Origin: Ptiloglossa arizonensis
Taxonomy: Eukaryota > Arthropoda > Insecta > Hymenoptera > Colletidae
Assembly (NCBI RefSeq): GCF_051014685.1
Contig: NW_027478400.1
Coordinates: 744,001-808,000, forward strand
Length of the DNA stretch: 64,000 nt
Direction: 5' to 3'
Made by a program: the position numbers and the translations under genes. Shown piece by piece: positions 63,831 to 64,000 of the stretch. The notes under the pieces were generated by a model, which worked only from the letters and a program-made list of their open reading frames with translations, was not told the DNA's origin and did not search any database. The stretch's first letter is position 1; each line of letters starts with the position of its first letter.

Positions 63831-64000
63831 GATGCAACAGGAATTCCTCGAGTTCGTTAAACCGTTCGCGAGATATGGGAGTTTGAAGTTAAGGAATGGT
63901 TGAGAAACCATCAAAATTTTCGCACGTCTGATACTCGAAACCAATAACTGAAATGGCCTATGGGAAAAGTACACACATCATTGTAATCGGGCGAATTTCT
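63830..64000 (+). repeat. Start of a 19-monomer displaced copy, cut by the window end
   Basis: It matches about 60,468-60,638 at an offset of 3362 bp, sharing GAATTCCTC, TTAAACCG/TCAAACCG, CGCACGTCTG, ACTGAAATGGCCTATGGG, ACACACATCA and GGGCGAATTTC. The copy runs off the end, so its length is unknown. Confidence 0.72.

Larger units (their letters stand above)
1..64000 (+). repeat. 177-bp tandem satellite array filling the window
   Basis: A unit containing TTCGCGAGATATGGGAG followed by TTTGAAGTTAAGGAAT recurs every 175-178 bp from the first line to the last; the first spacings are 177, 177 and 175. About 360 monomers fit. Every monomer I followed has the same orientation, and no non-satellite sequence longer than a few bases interrupts them. 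The consensus has about 33 C and 42 G (42% GC). The length is close to one nucleosome repeat, as in many centromeric satellites. A centromeric or pericentromeric role is inferred from organisation only. The array continues past both ends of the window: base 1 and base 64000 both fall inside monomers. I do not recognise the family name. Confidence 0.98.

Noticed and set aside
1..64000. CRISPR array or other prokaryotic repeat system
   Set aside because: There are no short repeats with unique spacers; the whole 177-bp unit repeats without spacers, and no cas-like coding sequence is present.
1..64000. Known plant or animal satellite (Arabidopsis 180-bp, human alpha satellite)
   Set aside because: The length is similar, but I see no convincing sequence match from memory to either consensus; naming a family would be a guess.

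Overview
The whole 64 kb window is one uninterrupted head-to-tail tandem satellite array. The monomer is about 177 bp (some variants are 174-178 bp), so roughly 360 copies fit in the window, all reading in the same direction as far as I can follow them. I found no gene, RNA gene, transposon, CRISPR array or unique spacer. An array of this size and organisation points to the nuclear genome of a eukaryote, most plausibly centromeric or pericentromeric heterochromatin. I do not recognise the monomer as a named family and cannot assign a taxon; a plant or an invertebrate would both fit. The consensus is about 42% GC, and CpG is not depleted (9 per monomer, about 7.8 expected from base composition).

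Layout of the monomer, taking position 1 as the TTTGAAG after GGGAG: a 6-bp dyad with a GAGA loop at 15-30; an A4T4 tract at 32-39; a variable middle at about 44-115, whose linked variants define monomer types; and a conserved right part at about 116-177. The right part holds CTCGAG, a cluster of five CpGs and TTCGCGAGATATGGGA, which differs from the minimal CENP-B box at a single core position.

Layout of the array: bases 1 to about 32,400 are recently amplified. They hold nested higher-order repeats (HORs) of 4, 6, 7, 14 and 15/16 monomers, with copies at offsets of 707, 1060, 1238, 2473-2475, 2648/2825, 7240 and about 18,000 bp. Many copies differ at only a handful of bases by eye. From about 32,400 to the end the monomers are more diverged. 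There the duplications are shorter or more mosaic: single-monomer runs, 3-mers, a 4-mer step, 10-, 11- and 12-mers, and longer displaced copies. A few monomers carry the signature of the opposite half, which implies sequence exchange across the boundary.

Nothing here acts as a gene set. Because 177 is 3 x 59, reading frames persist from one monomer to the next, so the open frames of 60-111 codons are expected by-products of the repeat. All repeat boundaries were read by eye and are accurate to perhaps tens of bases.
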